64,000 nucleotides of DNA from Herbaspirillum sp. DW155 (GCF_037076565.1 NZ_AP029028.1:4960001-5024000), one strand, 5' to 3'; shown: positions 45,043 through 54,256, numbered from the stretch's first letter. Notes: generated from the sequence alone by a model not told the origin. Numbers and translations are program-made.

Positions 45043-45894
45043 ATGACCAAGGCCAACATCTATCAGATTCACTACGATGAACAGACCCACCGTATGCTCG
45101 ATCCGGGTTTCCTGCCGCTCGACAACAGCGAAAACCCCCGCCCGGACTGGCGCGAGTACTGGCCGATGCGGACCTTTCTGCTCAACAACGTGATCAACAG
45201 CGATGAGCTGTACGGCTTCCTCTCGCCAGCGTTTCGCTACAAGACCAACCTGAGTGCCGAACAGGTACACGCCTTCATCAATACCCATCCGGGCCATGAT
45301 GTCTATTCGATCTCGCCGCTGCGCCAGGACTCCCTGTGCTACCTCAACGTCTTCGAGCACGGCAACCGCTACCACCCGGGCCTGATCGACATCACCAACG
45401 AGTTTCTGGCAGCGCTGGACATCAAGGTCGATTTCACGCGCCTTGCGATGGACTTGCGCAGCACCATCTTCTGCAATTACTTTGTCGCCAAGCCGAGCTT
45501 CTGGGCGCAATGGTTTGCCTTGACCGAACAACTCTTCGCATGGGCAGAGGACCGCAACAGCAGCCTGGGACGGAAGATCGACGCACTCACCGATTATCGC
45601 CAGAAGTCGCCGTTGAACATGAAGGTGTTCATCGTAGAACGTCTGGCCTCGCTGATACTGGCGCTGGATCCTTCGATAAAGACCGTAGCTTACGACATCG
45701 AGCTCATGCCCTGGTCGAACCCTGCGTATATTCCCTACTGGAACGACATGATGACGTGCAATGCGCTCAAGCTGGCCTTCATGGAAACCCGTCACCAGCG
45801 CTACTTCCTTAATTTCTTCGCCTTGCGCAACCGTATCCTGCAGCAATGCGAACCGCTGCGCGCCGATGAGCGTAGCAAGCAACATTTCTTTTGA
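45043..45894 (+). CDS. Conserved-looking hypothetical protein of the polysaccharide cluster
   Basis: 283 residues, no signal peptide and no membrane segments. It is rich in aromatic residues (REYWPMRTFLLN, PSFWAQWFALTEQLFAW). WREYWPMRTFLLN and YDIELMPWSNP look like conserved blocks, and I have the impression of similar proteins beside glycosyltransferases, but I cannot name the family. The start has a clear AGGAGA. It is probably co-transcribed with the GT2 gene that follows 46 bases later. No function proposed. Confidence 0.65.
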   Translation: MTKANIYQIHYDEQTHRMLDPGFLPLDNSENPRPDWREYWPMRTFLLNNVINSDELYGFLSPAFRYKTNLSAEQVHAFINTHPGHDVYSISPLRQDSLCYLNVFEHGNRYHPGLIDITNEFLAALDIKVDFTRLAMDLRSTIFCNYFVAKPSFWAQWFALTEQLFAWAEDRNSSLGRKIDALTDYRQKSPLNMKVFIVERLASLILALDPSIKTVAYDIELMPWSNPAYIPYWNDMMTCNALKLAFMETRHQRYFLNFFALRNRILQQCEPLRADERSKQHFF

Positions 45895-45940
45895 TGACAG
45901 GCCACAGCCGACGGCCACCGACGATCTCCAGGACAGCATC

Positions 45941-47752
45941 ATGATTCCATTTTCCGCCAGTTCCGCCACCCGCCTGCGCGACCTGCTGCCGCAACGTCGC
46001 CTGCGCGTGATTGCGCTGATCTCCTCCTTCAACGAAGGCGACGTGATCGGCCAGGTGATTGGCGACCTGATCGACAACGGCTGCGAGGTCTACCTGCTGG
46101 ACAATCATTCCACCGACAATACGGTCGAAGTCGCCAGCCAGTGGCTCGGACGTGGACTGCTCAAGATTGAGGCCTTCCCACCGGGCCCTCCGGCCGATCT
46201 GGAGAAGCAATACCTGTGGCGCGAGATCCTGATGCGCAAATCGCAGTTGGCCGCGCAGCTGGGGGCCGACTGGATCATCCATGCTGACGCCGATGAACTG
46301 CGCGAATCGCCGTGGCCCGACATGTCCTTGGCTGATGCCTTTGGCGTAGTCGATTCGCTCGGCTTCAACGCCGTCAATTTCGCACTGTTCAACTTCCGGC
46401 CGGTTGACGACAGCTTCCAACCCGGTGACGACCTGCGCCAACGCTTCCAGTATTACGAGCCAGGCGAATGGGTCAATGCGCTGCAGATCAAGGCCTGGAA
46501 GAACACCGGGGTCGAATTCGATTTAGCTTCCTCCGGCGGTCACAACGTCGGGTTCGCTGGGCGACAAGTGTTCCCGATTCCGTTCATCCTGCGCCACTAC
46601 CCGATCCGGAGCAGTGCCCACGGCCGGCGCAAGGTGCTCAACGAACGCTTGCCGCGTTACACCAGGCAGGAGCGTGCGGCTGGCTGGCACAACCATTACG
46701 ACGCCATGGCCAGCGAGGGGCATACCTTCCTATGGCGGATCGAGACTCTGACCCGCTTCGATCCGGGCAGCGCACGCGCTGAACTTCTGGCACGCGCCTT
46801 CGATGCGATGCTGCTCACCGGCAGCGCTGCCAGGACCGGTTTTTCTCCGGCGGCAGAGCCCGGCTGGCTGCTGGCTCATGTAGGCAAACGCCTGGGCATG
46901 CCGGTGTCGCAAGAGCTACTGGGACAGGCGCTGGAAGAGCTCAAGGAGCTGCTGCATATCTTCCAACGCGACAAGACTGCCGACAATTGCCTGATGCCGC
47001 GCCATTTCGAGATCATGCGCATCATCGCCCAGGTCGAATGTTCACGCGCCGACCTGACCGGCGACTTCCGTCTGTCATTCATGTGGAACGCCATCGAGCG
47101 TAAGCTGACAGGCGAACGCCTGCGGATGGAGGAAGCGGCTGCTCCACTCTCCGCCTCGCCCGCACCGCCGACGTCCGGGTTCCCAGATGCGGCCGAAGAC
47201 GAGGCCACGGCCTTCCTGCGCGAAACCCGCAGCATGATCGATGCCGGCGACCTCGACAATGCCTATCAGTTGCTTCTCTCAAAACAGGAGGCACTGTTGG
47301 ATCATCCGGAGTTCCTGTTCCAGTTGGGATGCATCGGCCTACAGTCGGGCATGCTCGACGATGCAAACAATATCTTCGCCGAAGCGATCCGGCAGTCACC
47401 CGACGTGCTCAAGCCGGTGATCGAGGCCTACCAAGGGCGGCTGCGGATAATGCCGCGCCGGCCAGCCCCCCAAAGCGGCTTGCCGCCATCCCCGCCGCAC
47501 AATGCGGTGGAGCTGGCGCAGTGGCAGATCGCGCAGGAGCAGTACGAGCAAGCCTTCGCCACGCTCAATCAGGCGCTCAACGATCAGCCTGAAGATCCCG
47601 AGATTCTTTTCCACATGGGCGTGCTGGCACAGGTGTGCGGCATGCAGGCCGATGCGACGGAACTGTTCTGCCAAAGCGCGAAACGTGCGACGGAAATGAC
47701 GGATAAGATCCTCGCCTATTACCGGCAACAACTGGGTGGTCCCACCTTATAA
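45941..47752 (+). CDS. Family 2-like glycosyltransferase with two C-terminal TPR-like repeats
   Basis: 603 residues. The GT-A domain begins RVIALISSFNEGDVIGQVI and carries LLDNHSTDNTVEV and the metal-binding WIIHADADEL (DxD). A middle region of about 200 residues is specific to this protein. The C-terminus holds two TPR-like repeats (near 435-510 and 525-600): FLFQLGCIGLQSGMLDDANNIFAEAI and ILFHMGVLAQVCGMQADATELFCQSA. The methyltransferase two genes upstream ends with the same kind of repeat. ATG 45941 is chosen since the upstream part of this frame overlaps the previous gene. Confidence 0.8.
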   Translation: MIPFSASSATRLRDLLPQRRLRVIALISSFNEGDVIGQVIGDLIDNGCEVYLLDNHSTDNTVEVASQWLGRGLLKIEAFPPGPPADLEKQYLWREILMRKSQLAAQLGADWIIHADADELRESPWPDMSLADAFGVVDSLGFNAVNFALFNFRPVDDSFQPGDDLRQRFQYYEPGEWVNALQIKAWKNTGVEFDLASSGGHNVGFAGRQVFPIPFILRHYPIRSSAHGRRKVLNERLPRYTRQERAAGWHNHYDAMASEGHTFLWRIETLTRFDPGSARAELLARAFDAMLLTGSAARTGFSPAAEPGWLLAHVGKRLGMPVSQELLGQALEELKELLHIFQRDKTADNCLMPRHFEIMRIIAQVECSRADLTGDFRLSFMWNAIERKLTGERLRMEEAAAPLSASPAPPTSGFPDAAEDEATAFLRETRSMIDAGDLDNAYQLLLSKQEALLDHPEFLFQLGCIGLQSGMLDDANNIFAEAIRQSPDVLKPVIEAYQGRLRIMPRRPAPQSGLPPSPPHNAVELAQWQIAQEQYEQAFATLNQALNDQPEDPEILFHMGVLAQVCGMQADATELFCQSAKRATEMTDKILAYYRQQLGGPTL

Positions 47753-48228
47753 GAATTTATGATGCTGTCCGGAAACCGCCGCAGGTGATCGGCAACACCA
47801 CTCTGAAGATCAGGGTGCGGAAAAAACGTATAGATTGCGCAGCCATTTGTGGCGCCGCTGAACCGATCCGACTCCTGGCTGGAGAAAGAATAGATAGCCA
47901 CAGGGGACTTGCCTCGGAATTCACGGAATCGAATACAAATTCAGCGATGCCCTAGGGAATCCAGGATAAAAGTGCATATCCGGCGTCCATCATTGATATC
48001 GCGCAAAGTATCTATCTCACAACAACCGCATACTGTTTCCCAGCAGAATACGTTGCTTTTTTTACAATTTTGTATCTGGCGTGGAGCCAGGTGGGTAGAG
48101 AAGGGTTGCTTGACTGCTTGCCGCCGCTCGGGTCTGGAAGCCTATTTTTGTCGCAATGGACGGGAAGTATAACGCTGCCGAACGGCAAGCTTATGCTTCC
48201 GTTTTCATCAAGTGCGCAGGAATGGAAG
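47753..48228. other. Non-coding chromosomal gap left of the integrated element
   Basis: No gene recognised in about 475 bases. The sequence becomes AT-richer toward the attachment site. An inverted CCGAACGG/AAGC-type stem near 48165-48200 is weak. This should be the original chromosomal flank that bordered the tRNA-Arg gene before integration. Confidence 0.4.
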
Positions 48229-48276
48229 TGGCGCGGCTGGCGGGGATCGAACCCACGACCCTTGGCTTCGGAGGCC
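48229..48276. repeat. Left attachment site: duplicated 3' part of tRNA-Arg(CCG)
   Basis: 48 bases identical to 56205-56252, covering the tRNA from the encoded CCA end through the anticodon loop into the anticodon stem. After it the two copies diverge (an extra C, then unrelated sequence). Here the 5' half of the tRNA is missing, so this copy is a remnant. It lies 101 bases before the integrase start, as expected for a tRNA-targeting integrative element. Confidence 0.92.
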
Positions 48277-48377
48277 CAATTTCACCCCATTAAAATAGCG
48301 ACTCTCCGGATTTTTCTTTATTTATTGGCACAATTTTGGCACACTGACGTCTTGCCCACTCAGTGCCGGGAAGCAAC

Positions 48378-49361
48378 GTGCCAACCATCCGCAAAAAAGG
48401 CGAAGGCCAGTACCACGTACAGATTCGCAAACGGGGCTACCCTGCCCAAACCAAGACGTTCACAAAAGAAGCCGATGCACGGCGTTGGGCGACCATTATC
48501 GAGTCTGAGATGGAGCGCGGTGTTTTTGTCTCTCGTACTGAGGCGGAAGGTACCCTAGTCAGGGATATTCTGGCCCGCTACGAGGCAGAAGTGCTACCTT
48601 CGAAGCGCGGTGCACCGTCAGACAAATCAAGACTAAAGACGCTGAATGAGGCATTTGGCGCTTACCGATTGGCTAGCCTCAGCTCGAGCCAGGTGGCCAA
48701 GTTTCGGGATCAGAGGCTGAAATCTGTTTCTCCTCAGTCCGTTATTCACGAGATAAACTTGCTAAATCGCGTACTAAAGGCCGCATCAATTGATTGGGGC
48801 ATCCACCTCCCCAATGGACTGCCAACAGCTCAGGTACGCAAGCCTGCGAAGCCTAGGGGACGTGACCGACGCGTGACCGACGCCGAGATCGAATCGATTC
48901 TCAAGACAACTGAGTCGGTAGAGTTGAGTGTAGCAATTGTCTTAGCGTTGGAGACAGGTCTACGACGCAGTGAGCTGGCCTTCTTAGCCTGGGATGAAAT
49001 CGACCTAGAAAAGAAAATCGCTCATATCCCCAGGACAAAGACTGATGTGCCTCGTACTGTGCCTCTATCACCGAAAGCCGTTGCGGCGCTCAAGACACTC
49101 AGTAGAAATGAGAGTGAAGCAGTTTTCAGGATGAAGCCGGAATCAATGAGCCAGGCCTTTGAACGAGCCTGCGAAAAACACCGCGCGAATATCGTGAGCC
49201 TTCGATTCCACGATTTACGGCATGAAGCTACGAGCCGTTTGTTCGAGAAGGGGCTAAATATTATGGAAGTTGCTACGATTACAGGTCATAAAACACTAGA
49301 AATGCTGAAACGATATACCCATCTGCGAGCCGAAGATTTGGCAAAAAAACTGGAACCATAG
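48378..49361 (+). CDS. int: Tyrosine-type site-specific integrase
   Basis: 327 residues from GTG 48378 (VPTIRKKGEGQYHVQ, with GGGAAG upstream; a GTG at 48363 is also in frame). The N-terminal SAM-like/AP2-type DNA-binding region precedes a catalytic domain with Arg near 196 (LETGLRRSEL), HDLRH near 278-282, His near 304 (TGHKT) and the nucleophile Tyr near 313 (KRYTHL). All catalytic residues are present, so it should be active. It sits beside the tRNA remnant at 48229 and is the likely agent of integration into tRNA-Arg(CCG). Confidence 0.93.
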   Translation: MPTIRKKGEGQYHVQIRKRGYPAQTKTFTKEADARRWATIIESEMERGVFVSRTEAEGTLVRDILARYEAEVLPSKRGAPSDKSRLKTLNEAFGAYRLASLSSSQVAKFRDQRLKSVSPQSVIHEINLLNRVLKAASIDWGIHLPNGLPTAQVRKPAKPRGRDRRVTDAEIESILKTTESVELSVAIVLALETGLRRSELAFLAWDEIDLEKKIAHIPRTKTDVPRTVPLSPKAVAALKTLSRNESEAVFRMKPESMSQAFERACEKHRANIVSLRFHDLRHEATSRLFEKGLNIMEVATITGHKTLEMLKRYTHLRAEDLAKKLEP

Positions 49362-49384
49362 ATGCAGAGCTACAAAGGCTAAAC

Positions 49385-49606
49385 ATGAAATGCGCAAACT
49401 GTGGAATTGAAGGCGCCATCTCCGGCCCGCGCTCAATAGCGCGTACTTATAAGAGCGAATCGATAGTCTTTCACGACATTGAATGCATCTATTGCAATTA
49501 CTGCGGCGAAACCACTCTAGGCGTAACAGAAGGCGAGCATCTTTTTAAACTCATGAGGGACTTTATGAAAAAAATAGATTCTCAATTACCTGAAAATAAT
49601 CGCTAG
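49385..49606 (+). CDS. Small YgiT/MqsA-type zinc-finger protein
   Basis: 73 residues with two CxxC pairs (MKCANCG at the N-terminus, YCNYCGE near residue 40), the layout of the zinc-binding half of MqsA/YgiT antitoxins. The C-terminal HTH of MqsA is missing, and no toxin of MqsR or HigB type is adjacent: upstream is the integrase (24 bases away) and downstream a convergent DUF4062 gene. It may be an antitoxin remnant, a single-domain regulator or a partner of the integrase. Confidence 0.65.
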   Translation: MKCANCGIEGAISGPRSIARTYKSESIVFHDIECIYCNYCGETTLGVTEGEHLFKLMRDFMKKIDSQLPENNR

Positions 49607-49684
49607 AAAATAACTATATCTCTGAGGAGTTGGATACCCTCCAACTCCTCAGAAATATCCAAACTGAAATCCGTAAGCGATAAC

Positions 49685-50701
49685 CTAGAACGGGATGTCA
49701 TCGTCATCTAGCACATTCGGCTTCCCTTTGCGGACAACCCGTGAATTCTTTGCTTGAGCCGCTTGGGATCGCGGATTTGGATGAAGCGAAATCCAACCAT
49801 CATTCCAATCCCCGGCAGCATAGTTCTTCAAGATGCCATTTTCTTGAAAAACAGGCTCAGTAAACGCCATCCACCCGATGTCCTCATTGGCATATTCCAT
49901 CAAACTTCCTTCTGAATAAAACTCCCTGTCCATTGGCAGCCAATTCCTAGCTTTAAGCCAAACTTCCATCTCGCTGCGCGAAGTGAAGTACAACCGATAT
50001 GGCGTATTAGTTATTTTTGCCAATCGCGCAAAGATCGGGTGATTTGTAGATAAGATTGCACGCAGTGCATCGTCCTTATCTTGATTCGCGCGCGACAGGA
50101 AATTGACCATCTCATGAAGAGTCGAGGCAATACCTTTCATATCATCGACAATTGCGACTTCCTTCATTCGGCTTTGCTGACTCAAAAAACGCTGAAAAAG
50201 GCCCGCCCATTGTTCTAGCAGATAGGCTGTAATTTCCGAGACATTTCCGAACCCGACGATCGGATTGTTATTGGGCAGATCGTACAAACGGTCAATAAAT
50301 GAGTAAATCCTTGGATCATCTGCATACCGATATTTGATGCCTTGGGTATCCCGGTTCAGGCGCCATACTTCATACTCAGTAAGCGTACTTCGCTCAACAA
50401 ATATGTAGACTTGAATCCCCTTCTCTAACGCTCTAATAATTTCATTCTGCGTAATAGAGTGTCCACCGTTTTCCTTAGACTCTGTACCAAACTTTCCGCC
50501 AATTATTGTTACGAAAATATCGCACAGTTCAACTTCACGATAAGCAGACATTTCTAGACGATTGTCTTTAGCATACGGAATCGCGCCGGCCTCATGACGT
50601 ACACAGTCATATCCCAGCGAGCGTACAAAGCGATCAATGTCCTCGCGCGACTGATGCAGGTCATAAAACGTTGAACTTAAAAAAACACGTGGCTTTGCCA
50701 T
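49685..50701 (-). CDS. DUF4062 domain protein (TIR-like)
   Basis: 338 residues. The first 100 match DUF4062: PRVFLSSTFYDLHQSREDIDRFVRSLGYDCVRHE, then AYREVELCDIFVTIIGGKFGTES and SITQNEIIRALEKGIQVYIFVE. This domain is thought to be related to TIR/SLOG-like nucleotide-binding folds and is frequent in prokaryotic conflict genes. The remaining 230 residues are unfamiliar and end with a basic/acidic tail (RKGKPNVLDDDDIPF). It stands alone on the minus strand inside the integrated element. A phage-defence role is plausible from context but not shown. Confidence 0.75.
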   Translation of the reverse strand: MAKPRVFLSSTFYDLHQSREDIDRFVRSLGYDCVRHEAGAIPYAKDNRLEMSAYREVELCDIFVTIIGGKFGTESKENGGHSITQNEIIRALEKGIQVYIFVERSTLTEYEVWRLNRDTQGIKYRYADDPRIYSFIDRLYDLPNNNPIVGFGNVSEITAYLLEQWAGLFQRFLSQQSRMKEVAIVDDMKGIASTLHEMVNFLSRANQDKDDALRAILSTNHPIFARLAKITNTPYRLYFTSRSEMEVWLKARNWLPMDREFYSEGSLMEYANEDIGWMAFTEPVFQENGILKNYAAGDWNDGWISLHPNPRSQAAQAKNSRVVRKGKPNVLDDDDIPF

Positions 50702-51333
50702 CCCTTCTCCCCATTTTTATGAAATATGGTTTACACCCCGAAGTTACCGTAATTTATCACAATGCAACCATTGCCATAATGACACCAAACGCAATGGGTG
50801 TGACAGGCGTGTCCGCAGAGAAACCTCATGACTGAGGATGGCAAAATTCAGCCCACCTCATCAGATCCTCCTAGACATTTTTCAACGCAGCAACGCGCTG
50901 AGGCACCGAATTTAAATGTTGAGCACGGAGTTGCGAATAAATTGTCGAAGGTGGCCACCTTCACACATCCTGCCCATAAATTCGCGCCGACTTTTTAGCC
51001 GCTAAAGAGCCACCGCAGAATCTGCTAGCGCCCTACCCTCCCTGTTCAATCACTATTCTTCCCAAACCACGAGCGATTTTTCCGCTGTTACTCTCTGTGA
51101 TCACGATAGCGATATTTGAGGGTAGCAGTAGCGAAAGTCTATTTTCGGCGGGCCTGATACGGTGTTATTCAAATTAAGCCGTTCTAGAACGCTTGATCAC
51201 ACTTTGCACAATTAGTATCGAATCAGGTTCCTTCAATCGAAAAATCGAGATCCCAAAATTTAGGTTATATTTATTAAATAATATGTAAGCACAAACCACT
51301 TAACAGTAATGCAACCAAAAATTGGGGATGGGA
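50702..51333. other. AT-rich intergenic region between the DUF4062 and AIPR genes
   Basis: About 630 bases with no coding frame of quality. As the genes on either side are divergent, promoters for both should lie here. I see no repeat or hairpin that stands out. Confidence 0.4.
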
Positions 51334-52474
51334 ATGGCGACAGCAAAAAAGGAAAATTCAAAACAAATTGAATCCCGTAAAGCTCTCTTTGAATCTATTG
51401 ACGCGATAGCACTTCGAGGTGGGATAAGCAGAGACCGCGCTATAACAGCCTGGTATGCGTCAACGCTCTTAGGAATTGATGAAGATGATGCTATTGATGC
51501 CGCTTCCGTAGATGGTCCTGAGGACGCTGGTTGTGACTTCATATACGTGGATACTGACCAAGAGACAATCTATGTGCTCCAAGGGTACGTATCGGACAGA
51601 GCTGAGAGAGCTGCCGCAATAAAGAAATGGAATGCCCTTGTTGCTTCACTAACCAGTGTTCGCGACCCGATTAGTTTTTCGCATGCTGGAAGAGAAGATA
51701 TCTATCAACGTCTTCTTGAACCTGACGTACAGAACTTTTCTTTAGTTTTTGGATTAGTAACTCTAGCGGCAAAATCAGATCAAATTGCTCGCCAACAGGC
51801 GTCCGTTTCAAGAGCTAAAAGTTACGGCACTGATGTTACGTTCTTCTACGAGTATCAAGATACGCTTTACGACAAATATATAATCGCGCAGGCAGCAAAT
51901 CGTACAGTTCCTGAAGACACGCTAGCTTTCACCGGTGTTTTACCTGACATAAAGGGTGATTTTGGTCAAGCTATCGTCGGGTCTGTGGCTGCGGCCGAGT
52001 TGGCACGTTGGTATCAGACCTATCCAAATCAGCTCTTTGAAGGAAACGTTCGCCTTTTTATTGGACAACGCAAAGGGGGCATCAACGAGAAAATGATTGA
52101 AACCGCTGCGACAAGGCCCGGTGATTTTTGGGCATTAAATAATGGGATCACCGTCGTTGCAGAGAGCTTTCAGCAAGAGAGCCCCAAGGTATTTCGTATC
52201 AAACAATTCTCTATTGTTAACGGCTGCCAAACAACGGTTAGTCTATCTAAAGCAATAGAAAAAGATAAACAAGCAGCAAAAGCCCAAGTGCTGGTTCGTG
52301 TCGTAGGAGCGAAGAAAACTCTGCTGACAGATATCGTTCGCTACAATAATACTCAGAACCCAGTTAAGTTATCTGCGGTTCGATTGCTCGATCCGATTCA
52401 AGAAGGGCTTCGTACCGCATTCCTCGAAATTGACTATGACTACGCGCCTAAACAAGAAGGAGCTCGTTTAGCTA

Positions 52475-53329
52475 GAATTCATTTCATAAATAGGGTCTGT
52501 TAACTTTTTATCGTGCGTGTTAACTTCTTCGTATGGCACGAAGAGAAGAACTAACAGACGAACAATGGGCGATTCTGGAGCCGCTGATACCAGAAACACC
52601 TAGACGTGATGATGGGCGTGGACGCCCGGAATTGCACAGCAACCGCGCCGTCATGAACGGGATTCTCTGGGTGCTACGCACCGGTGCGGCCTGGTGTGAT
52701 TTGCCAGATCGGTTCCCCTCTGGCACGACATGCTTCCGAAGATTTTCGCGCTGGGTCAAGAGTGGCGTGCTACGGCACATACTCGAAGCACTGGCGCAAC
52801 ACCTCGAAGAGGTTGGCCAAATCAATCTTTCCGAATGCTTTATTGACGGCACGTTTGTGTTGGCAAAAAAAGGGGCCCAAAGGTCGGAAAGACCAAGCGG
52901 GGCAAGGGTACGAAGCTCATGGTTATTGCAGACGCTACTGGTCTTCCACTCGGCGTGCACACGTCTTCTGCTAGCCCACATGAAGTCACCCTTGTCGAGG
53001 CTACCCTCGATGAGATTGTCACAGTGGGACGACCCGAACGAATTATTGGGGATCGCGCCTACGATAGTGATCCGCTCGATCAAAGACTTGCTGCCAAAGG
53101 CATTGAACTGATCGCACCACACAAGAGCAATCGAAAAAGAGCGGTCACTCAAGACGGCCGGGCGCTGCGCCGATACCGGCGCCGATGGAAGATCGAACGA
53201 CTGTTTGCCTGGCTTAATGCCTTCAAGCGTGTACTTACCCGATGGGAGCGTTGCGCCGATCATTACACAGGCTTCGTTCATCTCGCTTTCTCCGTCATCC
53301 TCATGCGGCGCTATTTATGAAATGGGTTC
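52475..53329 (+). mobile_element. Complete IS5-family insertion sequence, 855 bp, inside the AIPR gene
   Basis: Ends form an imperfect inverted repeat: left GAATTCATTTCATAAATAG, right (reverse strand) GAACCCATTTCATAAATAG, flanked by a TA or CTA target duplication (52473-52474, 53330-53331). Length, two-frame transposase and short duplication fit the IS427-type group of the IS5 family; this assignment is from memory. The right end is identical to both ends of the MITE-like element at 7169-7442. Confidence 0.88.
52533..53320 (+). CDS. IS5-family DDE transposase made by programmed -1 frameshift
   Basis: The upstream frame starts MARREELTDEQWAILEPLIPETPRRDDG and stays meaningful up to FIDGTFVLAKKG. 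The continuation, GPKVGKTKRGKGTKLMVIADATG, lies in the -1 frame and runs to the stop at 53320. The switch falls at a run of seven A followed by four G (52865-52875), a classical slippery site in this IS group. The joined product has about 262 residues with DDE residues in FIDGTF, IIGDRAYD and RWKIERLFAWL. Because both frames and the slip site are intact, the element is probably active rather than decayed. Confidence 0.88.
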
Positions 53330-53906
53330 TAAAAATCCTAAACGGATTGAGCTGGAAAAGATTGCTCAATTTTTGGCCGCGATCTCGGAAGAGACAGTTC
53401 TTGACTCCGTACGACGCAAAACGGATCTCTTTGATAAATCGTATAAGTCGATTTTCCCTAGAGGGCTGCAAGCAGAACGCGTTTTTCTGGCATGGTTGAT
53501 CGCACAGGCTATTGAAAAGGAAAGAGCAAGTATGTTGTCGGGCCATAGCCAGCCTGACTTGATAATCAAGGCCATTTTAGGTATTCATGGAACACCTTGG
53601 GGCATTTACGTTGCAAATGTCCTCATTGAACAGTCAGGCTCTGATTTATCCAAGCTGTCGCTGAAAAAAATGGATCATGACGATTTTAAGGCTGCCATTG
53701 ATAAATACGCCAAAAAGGCACTTGAACTATATTCAGAAATTGCCGTGAACATTATTGGTGGAGATGATGCTAGTCAGAACGCCAGGAATGAGATCCGAGT
53801 ACGACCGTTTCTCGAACGGCTCAAACGCACGTTAGGGTTGCGAGTCAATAAATTTAACTCTTGGAAGCTTCCCAAGCTTAATGCCGTAATTGCATCGATT
53901 AAATAG

Positions 53907-54256
53907 CGTCTAGGTTTTTCGAGAATTCCTCCTATTACTTAAATTTAGCTATCGGGGAAAGCCGTCTTAATCTCAAAAACCAACCAGGATTTTTGATCTG
54001 TTGCATCGAAGGTGCAGTATTTTGCACGGTACCATGCAAAATACTGCATCGGAGCTTTGACTAACAAACATCCGAAATTGCACGAGAATTCATCGGGGCG
54101 TCAAACATGTTTTATCAAGAGATAGTTGAATTTCCCAGAGGAGAAAACGCTCCCCGGTATACCTTGGTTTCTTAAAGATAAAGAACAGATAGGAGCGAAT
54201 AGACTCGGCGTAAATCCACCGCCGATAAGGTTTCTAGACGCCAGGTAGGATTTGAA
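53907..54256. other. Non-coding stretch before the iterons, holding a 36-bp palindrome
   Basis: 350 bases after the AIPR gene without a gene. The only clear structure is the palindrome at 54013-54048, listed separately. A serine-rich minus-strand frame over 54101-54391 is produced by the iterons and has no coding character. Confidence 0.5.
54013..54048. promoter_or_regulatory. 36-bp palindrome with nested TGCA repeats
   Basis: Arms TGCAGTATTTTGCA (54013-54026) and its complement (54035-54048) around GGTACC, with one mismatched pair in the middle. Each arm itself begins and ends with TGCA. No T run follows, so a protein-binding site is likelier than a terminator. It lies about 210 bases from the iterons of the TrfA-like replicon. 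Possible roles: operator of the replicon, partition or resolution site; none is demonstrated. Confidence 0.6.

Larger units (their letters stand above)
51334..53906 (+). pseudogene. AIPR-type abortive-infection gene split by an IS insertion
   Basis: Two halves of one gene: 51334-52474 and 53332-53906. Joining them after removing the IS and one copy of the TA (or CTA) duplication restores one frame, reading ...EGARLAKNPKRIELEKIAQF..., 571 residues long. The N-terminal half has the AIPR core: RLFIGQRKGGINEKMIETA, FWALNNGITVVAES and IVNGCQTTVSLSKA. AIPR proteins are named for abortive infection phage resistance. The 5' half now stops inside the IS at 52503. The IS right end supplies an in-frame ATG (53322), so a C-terminal fragment could still be made. 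The start (51334) follows a GGGGA; TTG 51322 and ATG 51328 are alternatives. Confidence 0.85.
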
